From CAZXYF01 sp964644705 (lineage in GTDB: Bacteria; Planctomycetota; Brocadiia; SM23-32): 11,168 bases of DNA. This document shows positions 1-6,752 of the stretch, piece after piece. Every line of letters starts with the position of its first letter. Positions within the stretch are counted from its first letter, which is position 1. The position numbers and the translations under genes are program-made. The notes under the pieces are model-generated. The model was not told where the DNA came from. It saw only the letters and a list, made by a program, of their open reading frames with translations, and did no database searches. The DNA lies in the NCBI GenBank assembly GCA_964644705.1, contig CAZXYF010000101.1, forward strand, positions 1 through 11,168. The letters run 5' to 3'.

Positions 1-291
1 CGGAGGAGGGTATTTGGGGACCGTAGTTCGGCTCTTGTTTTTATCGAATTGAGGTTCCTTTACCACAAAACGGTGTCAAGTTATTTTCCACTGTCCTGCT
101 TTTGAGAATGAGTGGCAGATGAGTTGTATCAGGTGTTTAGCTGGGGAGTTATGCAGAATACTCATTCCGGCATCCATGTTTCCGGATCAGGAGTTCTGAG
201 GCCAAAATGGCCAGTCTCCTTGCCTTACATACCGCTCAGGAAATCATGCCCCCCGATGCTTGACGCCCTGACGGCTCGTGAAATGTCCGCG
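1..291. other. Gene-free flank downstream of the GCS2 ligase
   Basis: I see no credible coding region here. A GTG-started open frame (112-435, plus) runs antisense into the end of the ligase gene and resembles no protein I know. A short perfect inverted repeat, GGCC-AAAAT-GGCC (200-212), lies about 80 nt past the ligase stop. It has no U-run on the minus strand, so it is at best a weak 3' processing or pause site. A gene could start or end just left of the window. Confidence 0.5.
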
Positions 292-1419
292 TTACCTCCC
301 CGCGACGGTGCGTCGTGCAATTTCCAGTTCCAGCTTGCGAAAATCGGGATCCCCGGCATCAACCAGACGTCGTTGATGCGTTGCTTCGTTGCCTTCGTCC
401 AGGAGGTCCTCCGCCTGCCGGATATAATGGCCTGACCCGAGTTCCTGCGCTTTAGGGCCAATCAGGTGCAGCAGACGCCTTATCTGGGAACGCATCTCCA
501 GAACTTCGGTGGTCTGGGGTTCCACGATTTCGGTATCGAGCCCGTAGCGCATGGCCTTCCACGCGTTTTCCTCCAGATACTCGCCAATATACTCCGAGCG
601 CGGCTCCCCTTTCTCACACTGGTCCTGAAAATGGGCCATGGCTGCCTGCGTGATGGCCGACAGCACCGCGACCCGCGCGGGATCGGTGGGCAGATCATAC
701 GCTCGCACCTCCACGGTACCCAGCGGTGGTTGCGGGCGGATCATCCACCATAAATCCCCCGGAGCCGTCACGTCTCTGGTGACTGTGAGCTTGGTGTACA
801 GCTCCTCCAGATCATGCATCGATTCGACGGTTGGAGGCAGGCCGGTGCGCGGTAACGACTGGAAAAGATGCAGACGAACGGAATCCAGACCCGTGTCACA
901 GTTGTCGAAATACGGCGAGTTGGCCGATAGTGCCAGCAGGGGATAAACCCACCGCTTGAACTCATGCATAGCATACAAATTGGTTTCCGGGCTGTGCATG
1001 CCAACATGCACATGCAGGCCGAACGCCATCATGCGATCGGTAAGGTATCCGGTTTCCTCAGCCACCCACTGATAATGTCCGCTTTCCACATACGGTTGCT
1101 GTTTCCATCCGGACATCGGGTGACATCCCGCCGCCGCGATCCGATATCCCGCCTCGCGCGCGGCCCGGGCCACTCCCCGGCGCACGTTCAGCACCGAGTC
1201 ATACAATTCATCAATAGTCTCACATACGTCGCTCTGTCCTTCGATAACGCATTGTTTCAGTTCTTCGGTCGTCAGGGCCGATATTTTATCGGTCAACTCA
1301 GCGGCGACAGCATCGTGGGCGGCACGCAGCTCGCCGGAATCGGGGTCGATGAGGTGGAATTCCTGTTCGACGCCAACGGTGGGATGAGCGCAGGACTGAT
1401 AATTGCTGAAATGTTCCAT
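292..1419 (-). CDS. YbdK-type carboxylate-amine ligase (GCS2 family)
   Basis: A 375-residue protein, close to the length of E. coli YbdK (about 372). The family uses ATP to join an amine to a carboxylate, and some members have weak glutamate-cysteine ligase activity. Visible landmarks are the N-terminal TVGVEQEFHLID (residues 14-25, with the metal/substrate-binding glutamates), AGCHPMSGW (97-105), FGLHVHVGM (133-141), the LLALSANSPYFD helix (161-172) and WWMIRPQPPLGTVEVRAYDLPTD (224-246, the ATP-grasp-like core). The ATG at 1419 is the only sensible start, because the family motif begins 14 residues in. It has no Shine-Dalgarno site: the leader is a CAACCAACAACC-type repeat. The gene starts 20 bp after the M20 amidohydrolase stop, so translational coupling is likely. 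The true substrate cannot be read from sequence; glutathione synthesis should not be assumed. Confidence 0.9.
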   Translation of the reverse strand: MEHFSNYQSCAHPTVGVEQEFHLIDPDSGELRAAHDAVAAELTDKISALTTEELKQCVIEGQSDVCETIDELYDSVLNVRRGVARAAREAGYRIAAAGCHPMSGWKQQPYVESGHYQWVAEETGYLTDRMMAFGLHVHVGMHSPETNLYAMHEFKRWVYPLLALSANSPYFDNCDTGLDSVRLHLFQSLPRTGLPPTVESMHDLEELYTKLTVTRDVTAPGDLWWMIRPQPPLGTVEVRAYDLPTDPARVAVLSAITQAAMAHFQDQCEKGEPRSEYIGEYLEENAWKAMRYGLDTEIVEPQTTEVLEMRSQIRRLLHLIGPKAQELGSGHYIRQAEDLLDEGNEATHQRRLVDAGDPDFRKLELEIARRTVAGR

Positions 1420-1420
1420 C

Positions 1421-1470
1421 TTTGGTTGTTGGTTGTTGGTTACTGGTTGTTGGTTGATGGTTGTTGGTTA
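1421..1470. repeat. GGTTGTTGGTT-type simple repeat at the M20/GCS2 junction
   Basis: About 50 bp made of irregular copies of GGTTGTTGGTT (CAACCAACAACC on the coding strand), broken by single variants such as GGTTACTGGTT and GGTTGATGGTT. It encodes the last residues of the amidohydrolase (NYNQQPSTNNQ), contains its TAA stop (1440-1442), and forms the whole leader of the GCS2 ligase up to one base before its ATG. Such tracts are prone to strand slippage. Confidence 0.85.
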
Positions 1471-2636
1471 TAGTTTTTGGGGTTGCAGAAGGCCCGGGCG
1501 AGGCCGGTGAGCATGGTGATACCGGATTCGAGTGCATCGTCGTTGAAATCAAAACCCGGGTTATGCAGTTGCTCCGAGCTTAACCCCATTCCCAGGCGAA
1601 AAAGCAGGCCCGGCACATGATTCAAATAATATCCGAAATCCTCCGACCCCATGCTCGGGCCATCCAGACACTGGACCTGCTCCTCTCCCAGCACCTGGCG
1701 GCCCACTCTCGTGAACAGTTCATACAAATCGGGATCCACTCTCACTGGCGGACACCCCGATTCAAAATCAACCGTGCATTCAGTCCCGTGTTCCTCGGCC
1801 ACCTCCTGCACTGTCTGCTCAATGGCCGTCAGTGTTTCATCCCGAATCCCCTCATTTAACGATCGAATAGTACCGCTGATCTGGCCGATCTCCGGGATGA
1901 CATTCAACTTTTTACCCGAATGGGCCACACATGGACTCACCACCCTGTTCGGTCCGGTCAAATCCGCCAGTTTTCTGATCAGGGAAGACATTGTTATAAG
2001 GGGGTTATCCGTCAGATGAGGGCGCGCGCCATGTCCGCCCCGACCGCGAATGCGGACAAGAAACGAATCGGAGCCGGCCGTTATTGTACCGGGAAGCGAC
2101 GCGACATGCCCGACGGGCAATTCCGGCCAGGTATGGAGGGTGAACATGGCATCGGGCAATCGGTCTGACAGCACTCCGGCCTCGATCATCTCCATAGCAC
2201 CACAGTTGATCTCCTCCGCTGGTTGAAACAAAAAACGCACCCGACCCTGGAGGTCATCATGCATCTCACATAATGCCCGGGCAGCTCCCACCAGGCACGT
2301 TGCATGACCATCATGCCCGCAACAATGGGAATATCCGGGATTGCGCGAATGGTGGGGCAAATGACTCGCTTCCTCAACGGGCAGACCGTCCATATCGGCC
2401 CGGAGGATCACATAGGGACCGGATTCGGCACCGTTAAGATCCGCCACAATTCCCGTCCCGGCAATACCCGTGGTAACTTCCACGTCCAGCTCACGCAGCT
2501 CGGTCGCGATGAGGGCACTGGTTTTGCGTTCTTCCAAGCCCGGCTCAGGAACCTGATGCAACCTGTGGCGGAGTTCGCGCAGGTGGGGTAGATGTTTCTG
2601 AATTATCGCATGTAGTTTGCGGTTGCGAACAGTCAT
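1440..2636 (-). CDS. M20D family metallo-amidohydrolase (N-acyl amino acid / IAA-amino acid hydrolase type)
   Basis: A 398-residue M20 peptidase of the D subfamily, which hydrolyses N-acyl or amino-acid amide bonds (hippurate, N-acetyl-diaminopimelate, IAA-amino acids). The two-metal site is intact: LRADMDGLPVEE (78-89), C106 and H108 in CCGHDGH, QPAEE with catalytic E141 and metal-binding E142, H168 in TLHTW, and H358 in LHNPGFDFNDDAL. The dimerisation/lid domain spans about 185-290, including GRGGHGARPH (198-207). There is no signal peptide, so it is probably cytoplasmic. The last ten residues or so come from the simple repeat and are unlike the family. The start at 2636 has only a weak purine-rich leader, but the first helix begins soon after it. 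The gene lies 118 bp downstream of DUF362 and 20 bp upstream of the GCS2 ligase, all on one strand. The substrate is unresolved. Confidence 0.9.
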   Translation of the reverse strand: MTVRNRKLHAIIQKHLPHLRELRHRLHQVPEPGLEERKTSALIATELRELDVEVTTGIAGTGIVADLNGAESGPYVILRADMDGLPVEEASHLPHHSRNPGYSHCCGHDGHATCLVGAARALCEMHDDLQGRVRFLFQPAEEINCGAMEMIEAGVLSDRLPDAMFTLHTWPELPVGHVASLPGTITAGSDSFLVRIRGRGGHGARPHLTDNPLITMSSLIRKLADLTGPNRVVSPCVAHSGKKLNVIPEIGQISGTIRSLNEGIRDETLTAIEQTVQEVAEEHGTECTVDFESGCPPVRVDPDLYELFTRVGRQVLGEEQVQCLDGPSMGSEDFGYYLNHVPGLLFRLGMGLSSEQLHNPGFDFNDDALESGITMLTGLARAFCNPKNYNQQPSTNNQ

Positions 2637-2754
2637 ATTTTCTTATCGTCTTCTTGGATGTGAAGTATTGTGTATGCATATTACGACCGATGTTGGGCCC
2701 TGCGCCAGTGGCGAGCGATGAGGCGGGATATTTGTCGGATCATCGCGGGATCGT

Positions 2755-3753
2755 TCAGAGCTTTTTTTCGGCAATCAACAGTTCCTTCCAGTCCGATCGC
2801 CCCAGTCCGGCTTCAGCGCCAAACTTTATAAATCCGACCTCTGCCGGTGTGTAGTCAAACATCGACGCCCCGTAGGCATCCACCGCCACGATATCCGTGC
2901 CGGCAACGATGCGTCGCGCACCGGACCGAGTGTTATCGACGTCCTGGAGGCGGCCGCCGGTGGGCCCGTGTTTGCGCATCACCCGATAGGCGTCCATCAC
3001 AACCAGATCAACATTGACCAATCGGTTCAGATCGACCATTTTACGATGGATGTCGCGGTGTAGATCTCCTCGCTCTCCGCCGACCATCCCAAAAACGTTT
3101 TTCATGCCCATGGTCAAACGGCTGGTCCCGTGGTCCTTGAGAACAGGCACATTGATCAGGACGTCACATCGGTTATCACTGATGAAATCCTCGTAGAACT
3201 TCCACTTATTGAGCGTAAATGCCTGCGGGATCGGCACCGTTCGAAAATTGTTTTCCTCAACCGTGAGAACTTCGGCCCCCGCCTGCCGAGCTGCCTCCGC
3301 AATGCCGCTGATCTCGTAAGAGGGTTCGGGATTAGAGGAGATGGTATGATCCATCACGCGCACCGTCGAAGCCCCCGCATCCTGACACATTTCCACAAGA
3401 GCAGCTACCACCCACGGATTGGTGTTGGCGGCCATCTCCGGGGGCTTCATCCAGGCCATATTGGGCTTGATGTAAACGGTTTGGCCGGAATGCACCAATT
3501 TTTTTAGCCCCCCAAGTGCATCAACGGCAGCGCGCGTCATTTTTTTCACAACACGCGGTTCCTCCTCCTCAGAGGCCGCATCACCATGGACAACAGCGAT
3601 TCCGTCGCGCAGCTTCGATGGGGCATATCCGCGTATATGCATCGCCTCCCGGCCCATGCCCAACCATTTCGCCGCCAGAAGACCTGACCCCGCTAAACCA
3701 CCCCATTTCAACAACTTACGTCGTGATATGATTCCGTGATCATCGGTCTCCAT
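2755..3753 (-). CDS. Tat-exported DUF362 domain protein
   Basis: A 332-residue protein from the chosen ATG at 3753. I prefer this start to the upstream ATG at 3786 because GGGAGG (3760-3765) sits six bases before it. A twin-arginine motif, SRRKLLK (residues 11-17), is followed by a hydrophobic stretch, GGLAGSGLLAAKWLG, so export in folded form is expected. The body matches DUF362: VYIKPNMAWMKPPE, a DAGAS.VRVMDHT strand, LINVPVLKDHGTSRLTMGMKN, the VNVDLVVMDAYRVM region, and a final IVAVDAYGASMF near the C-terminus. DUF362 is often fused to ferredoxin-type 4Fe-4S modules; I see no CxxCxxC cluster motif here. The biochemical role is unknown for the family. The gene is divergent from the histone (251 bp between starts) and may head a loose transcription unit with M20 and GCS2. 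Confidence 0.85.
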   Translation of the reverse strand: METDDHGIISRRKLLKWGGLAGSGLLAAKWLGMGREAMHIRGYAPSKLRDGIAVVHGDAASEEEEPRVVKKMTRAAVDALGGLKKLVHSGQTVYIKPNMAWMKPPEMAANTNPWVVAALVEMCQDAGASTVRVMDHTISSNPEPSYEISGIAEAARQAGAEVLTVEENNFRTVPIPQAFTLNKWKFYEDFISDNRCDVLINVPVLKDHGTSRLTMGMKNVFGMVGGERGDLHRDIHRKMVDLNRLVNVDLVVMDAYRVMRKHGPTGGRLQDVDNTRSGARRIVAGTDIVAVDAYGASMFDYTPAEVGFIKFGAEAGLGRSDWKELLIAEKKL

Positions 3754-3797
3754 GATGTTCCTCCCGCCAGTGCCTTGCTGGTCCACTCGTGTTCTTC

Positions 3798-3826
3798 AGT
3801 GTACCGTGACAGCCCAAATCCAGCAA
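3798..3826 (-). promoter_or_regulatory. Possible sigma70 promoter for DUF362
   Basis: On the minus strand, TTGCTG and TACACT are separated by 17 bp, about 45-70 bp upstream of the chosen DUF362 start. The -10 matches four of six consensus positions and the -35 only three of six, so this is a weak call based on spacing and position. Confidence 0.25.
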
Positions 3827-3886
3827 GGATGCCCCCTGCCGGGCAAGGGGATCTATTGCTAAAATGGTCACGTCAGGCCCATATAT

Positions 3887-3901
3887 TGGCGTTAAACGCC
3901 A
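3887..3901. promoter_or_regulatory. Palindrome, candidate operator, upstream of the histone promoter
   Basis: TGGCGTT-A-AACGCCA is a perfect 7-bp inverted repeat around a central A, lying 7 bp upstream of the histone -35 box. It is also within the DUF362/histone divergent region. Its size and symmetry fit a dimeric regulator site; no regulator is identified. Only one copy is seen in the window. Confidence 0.4.
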
Positions 3902-3908
3902 TTTGGGT

Positions 3909-3937
3909 TTGACATAGCATAGTCATCTGGTTAAATT
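3909..3937 (+). promoter_or_regulatory. sigma70-type promoter of the histone gene
   Basis: A perfect TTGACA (3909-3914) is followed after 17 bp by TAAATT (3932-3937, four of six matches to TATAAT). Transcription would start near 3944 and give a leader of about 60 nt ending in the hairpin-enclosed ribosome binding site. This is the best-looking promoter in the window and fits a highly expressed chromatin protein. Confidence 0.6.
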
Positions 3938-3982
3938 CGTCTGGTGTCGCAAGAGGACTCGGTGAATTTCACATCAGATTTA

Positions 3983-4004
3983 CTTTCGCGAAAGGAGGCT
4001 TTCG
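3983..4004 (+). promoter_or_regulatory. Shine-Dalgarno site in a hairpin loop, with a competing upstream arm
   Basis: CGAAAG (3989-3994), GAGG (3995-3998) and CTTTCG (3999-4004) form a perfect 6-bp stem whose tetraloop is the core of the Shine-Dalgarno sequence AAAGGAGG. The stem ends at the base before the ATG. A second CTTTCG (3983-3988) directly upstream could pair with the same CGAAAG arm, so two exclusive folds can be drawn. Spacing from AGGAGG to the ATG is six bases, which is ideal for initiation when open. Confidence 0.55.
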
Positions 4005-4187
4005 ATGGCTGAAAAACTCACACTTCTGGTCGGATCAAAAGTCAAGCAGAAAATCAAAGATAAGGATATGATGTGCTCGGCAGAGGTTCTGGACGCTCTG
4101 AATGATCGCGTTCATGAACTGCTGGACAGAGCTGCCGATCGTGCCGATGAAAACGGACGTAAAACCGTTCAGGCGCGCGACGTATAG
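4005..4187 (+). CDS. Bacterial histone (short histone-fold DNA-binding protein)
   Basis: A 60-residue single histone fold. Helix 1 is about residues 11-20 (SKVKQKIKDK), helix 2 about 25-50, loop 2 carries GRKT (51-54) and helix 3 is cut short (VQARDV). R52, K53, T54 and D59 fall at the same positions as the DNA-contacting RKT and the R-D clamp of archaeal HMfB, but the protein stops at residue 60, so the last nine or so residues of helix 3 are missing. Short single-fold histones of this kind are known from Bdellovibrio (Bd0055/HBb) and other bacteria, where they dimerise and bind or bend DNA. There is no membrane segment. It is monocistronic, with its own promoter, strong ribosome binding site and terminator, suggesting abundant expression. 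A CbfA/NFYB-like role is less likely given its size. The assignment rests on motif and length, not on a search. Confidence 0.85.
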   Translation: MAEKLTLLVGSKVKQKIKDKDMMCSAEVLDALNDRVHELLDRAADRADENGRKTVQARDV

Positions 4188-4295
4188 AAATAACATGTCA
4201 GATTCTCGATCGCCTGATACCCTCACCCGATAAGTCTTTACTCTTGCGGCACTATTGGGCGGGGTAGAAGGGCGAAAGAGATACGAGGTGTATTC

Positions 4296-4337
4296 AATAA
4301 ACTCCGCAGTGTCATGCTGCGGGGTTTATTTTTTTTT
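4296..4337 (+). terminator. Strong Rho-independent terminator after the histone
   Basis: A 14-bp stem, AATAAACTCCGCAG (4296-4309) against CTGCGGGGTTTATT (4317-4330), has one G-U pair and a 7-nt loop, and runs into an unbroken T tract to 4337. It lies 109 nt past the histone stop. The region between (4188-4295) holds no open frame and is probably 3' UTR. On the minus strand no U tract follows, so it serves the histone rather than the converging propeller gene. Confidence 0.9.
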
Positions 4338-4370
4338 ACCGCGCCTACGGCGTGGGGAACATTCGGGGGA

Positions 4371-5576
4371 TCACTGAACCCGAACCTGATCCAACTCCCC
4401 CACCGCAACTATTTGGCCCTCCGGCGAGGCCAGGTAGAAAGCGGCTTGCCCGGGATCAGATGCGACTAACAGGCCCTGCGGCATTTTCATCGACCACTTT
4501 TCTTCCCCCGTTGCCTCATCCAGACACGCCATCCGTTCATCACGCGTCAGCATATACAGACCTCCGGTCCCCCGGCTCACCAGCTCGGTCGCATCCCCAT
4601 GCCGCCACTGCATGCTCAACTTCTCACCCGCATTCAAACACTGGACTCCGCTTTTATACGGGAAGACCAGAAGTTTATCCCCTATACCGACTGGCGACTT
4701 TGATACCGGTGCGCCACATGGAAACTTGCTGAGGAGGATCCCATCTGGCGCCGAGACCACATACACATACCCTCTTTTCCCCCCCACGTAAAGTTTATCG
4801 CCTACCAGAGCGGGACCAGAAGTCAGATCCGAGGGAACCGCCGGCTTAAATGTCCAGAGCGATTCGCCCGTTGACGGGTCGATAGCCATCACCTGCCCCA
4901 TATACCCGCTCACATAAATGGCGCGGTCAGAAGCGATTATTGGTGATCGGATTTGCCCAAGAGCCGTCGTCTTCCAGAGCAATCCATCGTCCTCCATGCG
5001 ATATCGCAGCACTTTCCCGTTGCCTCCCCCTAAAATAAGAGTTCCGTTCCTGTATACGGGGGCTGCCATGACTGGAAGGGCCACAGGAGCTCGATCGTCA
5101 ATGCTACCGGTGGGAAGATCGATGGTGAGAAGTCCCTGGCCGTTCAGCGCATACATCTTCTCCCCTTTAATGATCGGTTTTTCCCACAGGCCACTTTCCA
5201 GCGCCGTGGTCCCCTCCCACACGCCACTTTGCGCATTGAAGTAAAATATCAATCCATCCAGGGTTTCCACCACAAACTTATCCCCGGAACGATATGTGTG
5301 CCAGAGGTTGCTTGCTCTCTCCGAGACCTGTCCGAGATTGTGCCGCCATAGCACTTTAAGCCCTTTTTTGGTCAGCTTTTCCTGATCCAACGAAGACAGG
5401 AATTCCGCCCGGGCCTTCCGCGCCTGCAGACTGTCACGTCTTTGTTCCTGCGACCCGTTCTGTCCTCGCAAGGCCTGACTGACGTAATCTTTGTCTGGCA
5501 CCATACACCCGGAACCGCCCAGCCATACCGCAATCAACAGAGACGCAATAGTCCAGCACCGTCCATAACTCATCAT
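4371..5576 (-). CDS. BamB-like PQQ-repeat beta-propeller, probable lipoprotein
   Basis: A 401-residue protein from the ATG at 5576; GGAG sits six bases before it, a better site than that of the ATG at 5588. The N-terminus is hydrophobic (ASLLIAVWLGGSGC, residues 11-24). C24 could be lipidated, although the lipobox is loose because the -3 position is glycine rather than leucine or valine. After a charged linker (about 30-75) come repeated beta-propeller blades with the PQQ-type pattern, clearest at GYMGQVMAIDPSTGESLW (about 214-231), GKRGYVYVVSAPDGILL, and EEKWSMKMPQG near the C-terminus. BamB, the outer-membrane assembly lipoprotein, has this architecture and about this length, but the fold is also used in many other scaffolds, so the role remains open. 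PQQ binding is not implied by the repeat name. It converges on the histone gene and shows no operon partner. Confidence 0.8.
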   Translation of the reverse strand: MMSYGRCWTIASLLIAVWLGGSGCMVPDKDYVSQALRGQNGSQEQRRDSLQARKARAEFLSSLDQEKLTKKGLKVLWRHNLGQVSERASNLWHTYRSGDKFVVETLDGLIFYFNAQSGVWEGTTALESGLWEKPIIKGEKMYALNGQGLLTIDLPTGSIDDRAPVALPVMAAPVYRNGTLILGGGNGKVLRYRMEDDGLLWKTTALGQIRSPIIASDRAIYVSGYMGQVMAIDPSTGESLWTFKPAVPSDLTSGPALVGDKLYVGGKRGYVYVVSAPDGILLSKFPCGAPVSKSPVGIGDKLLVFPYKSGVQCLNAGEKLSMQWRHGDATELVSRGTGGLYMLTRDERMACLDEATGEEKWSMKMPQGLLVASDPGQAAFYLASPEGQIVAVGELDQVRVQ

Positions 5577-5811
5577 ATTTTTCTCCATCCTATTAACAGA
5601 CAGGGATTCAACCTATATTTTCAACATCCTCAAACCAGATACGGGCTTCACCCGGGGGATAAGACGTGTATATAAGGGAGTTTAACCCGAACATTTCACA
5701 AACATCAAGCGTGAATTATTCTAAAAGCAGCCTCAGCCACAGGTAATGTCGAACGATCAGGGCGATTGTCAATCACAGTGTGTTTTCAACGACTCAAACG
5801 ACACCGGTTTG

Positions 5812-5874
5812 GGCTCCAACCGAGCCTCGTGACATGTCCGGGTCAAACCCGCCTTTGCAGGGTATCAAACCTGC
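5812..5874. repeat. Three small hairpins in tandem at the 3' end of the pab operon
   Basis: Perfect 5-bp stems occur at 5812-5826 (GGCTC/GAGCC), 5839-5851 (CGGGT/ACCCG) and 5857-5874 (GCAGG/CCTGC). Read on the minus strand they share the pattern GGC-N-GGTTTGA..CCC, strongest between the second and third. The third contains the TGA stop of the aminotransferase gene. No U tract follows on either strand, so these resemble repeated palindromic units or mRNA-stabilising stems more than an intrinsic terminator. Confidence 0.5.
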
Positions 5875-6752
5875 CTCTCGTGCTCACGGTCCGCACATTC
5901 GCGATGCACGCGGCGCGCAAACATGCGGCGAACCTCTTTCGATCGGGTTATTGCAGGGAAAACTTCCCCCGCTGATCCCACCACTCTCTGCACCGGCATC
6001 ACGCCCCGCAGAGAATTTGTGCAGAAAATCTCGTCCGCTTCGTATAATCTCTCCCGGGCGACCGCTCCCTCCGAAACTGGTATATCGTGTTCACGACAAA
6101 CTTCCAGCACGACCTTGCGTCCGATGCCGGCCAACAATCCCTGATCGACTCCGGGCGTAACGATTTTCCCATCTTCCACCAGAAATATATTGGATATGGC
6201 ACCTTCAGCCAGATTTCCTTCCGTATTCACAAAAAAGACCTCGTCGGCATCCTTTTCCCGACCGTGAGCCAGAGCGAGCACATTTTCCTGATAACTGGTG
6301 GATTTCAGCGATTGCACAGGGGATGTTTCATTACGTGCAAAAGTGGCGGGTGCAAGCTTGATTGGAGCAGTCTCCTCAAGCGGCGCAAGATCCTCAGGCC
6401 GGATATCCAGCAATACGGTCGGACAGTCCGCCTTGAGGGCCGTCAGGCCCCGGTCATGCAGGCCACGGCTGACCGTCAGACGCATATACCCGGACGCCAC
6501 TTTATTCCTCTCCATAAGCTTTCTCGCCGCACGGCGCAGTTTCTCACCGTCGGGGCTCCACTCCCACCCGGTGACCTCGCAGGCCCGCTCCAGACGCTCA
6601 ATATGATCCTCAAACCGGAATGGTGTTCCATGCATCACCCGCGTGGTCTCAAAAAAGCCATCCCCCAGCAGAAACCCGCGATCCAGCGGTGAAATACGCG
6701 CCTCCCCCGCGGAGACAATTTCGCCGTTCAGGTAAACAAAACGATCACTCAT
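5865..6752 (-). CDS. pabC: Class IV PLP enzyme, probable aminodeoxychorismate lyase (PabC)
   Basis: A 295-residue fold-type IV PLP enzyme. Visible residues are RGFLLGDGFFET (25-36), the Schiff-base lysine K150 in SLKSTSYQENVLA, E183 in GNLAEGAISNIF (contacts the pyridine nitrogen), the phosphate-binding GLLAGIGRK (205-213) and TNSLRGVMPV (245-254). The family includes branched-chain and D-amino-acid aminotransferases. The lyase call comes mainly from context: the gene overlaps pabB by 8 bp (ATGAGTGA), and its Shine-Dalgarno AGGAGGAG lies inside the last codons of pabB, so the two are translationally coupled. In that role it would split 4-amino-4-deoxychorismate into p-aminobenzoate and pyruvate for folate synthesis. 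The last 15 residues or so (HRECADREHERQV) are charged and run into a hairpin repeat, so the C-terminus may be extended. A general class IV transaminase is the alternative. Confidence 0.8.
   Translation of the reverse strand: MSDRFVYLNGEIVSAGEARISPLDRGFLLGDGFFETTRVMHGTPFRFEDHIERLERACEVTGWEWSPDGEKLRRAARKLMERNKVASGYMRLTVSRGLHDRGLTALKADCPTVLLDIRPEDLAPLEETAPIKLAPATFARNETSPVQSLKSTSYQENVLALAHGREKDADEVFFVNTEGNLAEGAISNIFLVEDGKIVTPGVDQGLLAGIGRKVVLEVCREHDIPVSEGAVARERLYEADEIFCTNSLRGVMPVQRVVGSAGEVFPAITRSKEVRRMFARRVHRECADREHERQV

Noticed and set aside
112..435. Plus-strand open frame of 107 residues at the left edge
   Set aside because: It starts with GTG, has no ribosome binding site, overlaps the end of the GCS2 gene antisense, and has no recognisable protein features.
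1421..1470. CRISPR-like array
   Set aside because: The units are about 11 bp, contiguous and without spacers, which is a simple repeat.
4296..4337. Bidirectional terminator serving the propeller gene as well
   Set aside because: On the minus strand the stem is not followed by a U tract, so only plus-strand termination is supported.
6087..6692. 201-residue plus-strand open frame inside pabC
   Set aside because: Antisense shadow of a gene with intact catalytic motifs; no independent support.
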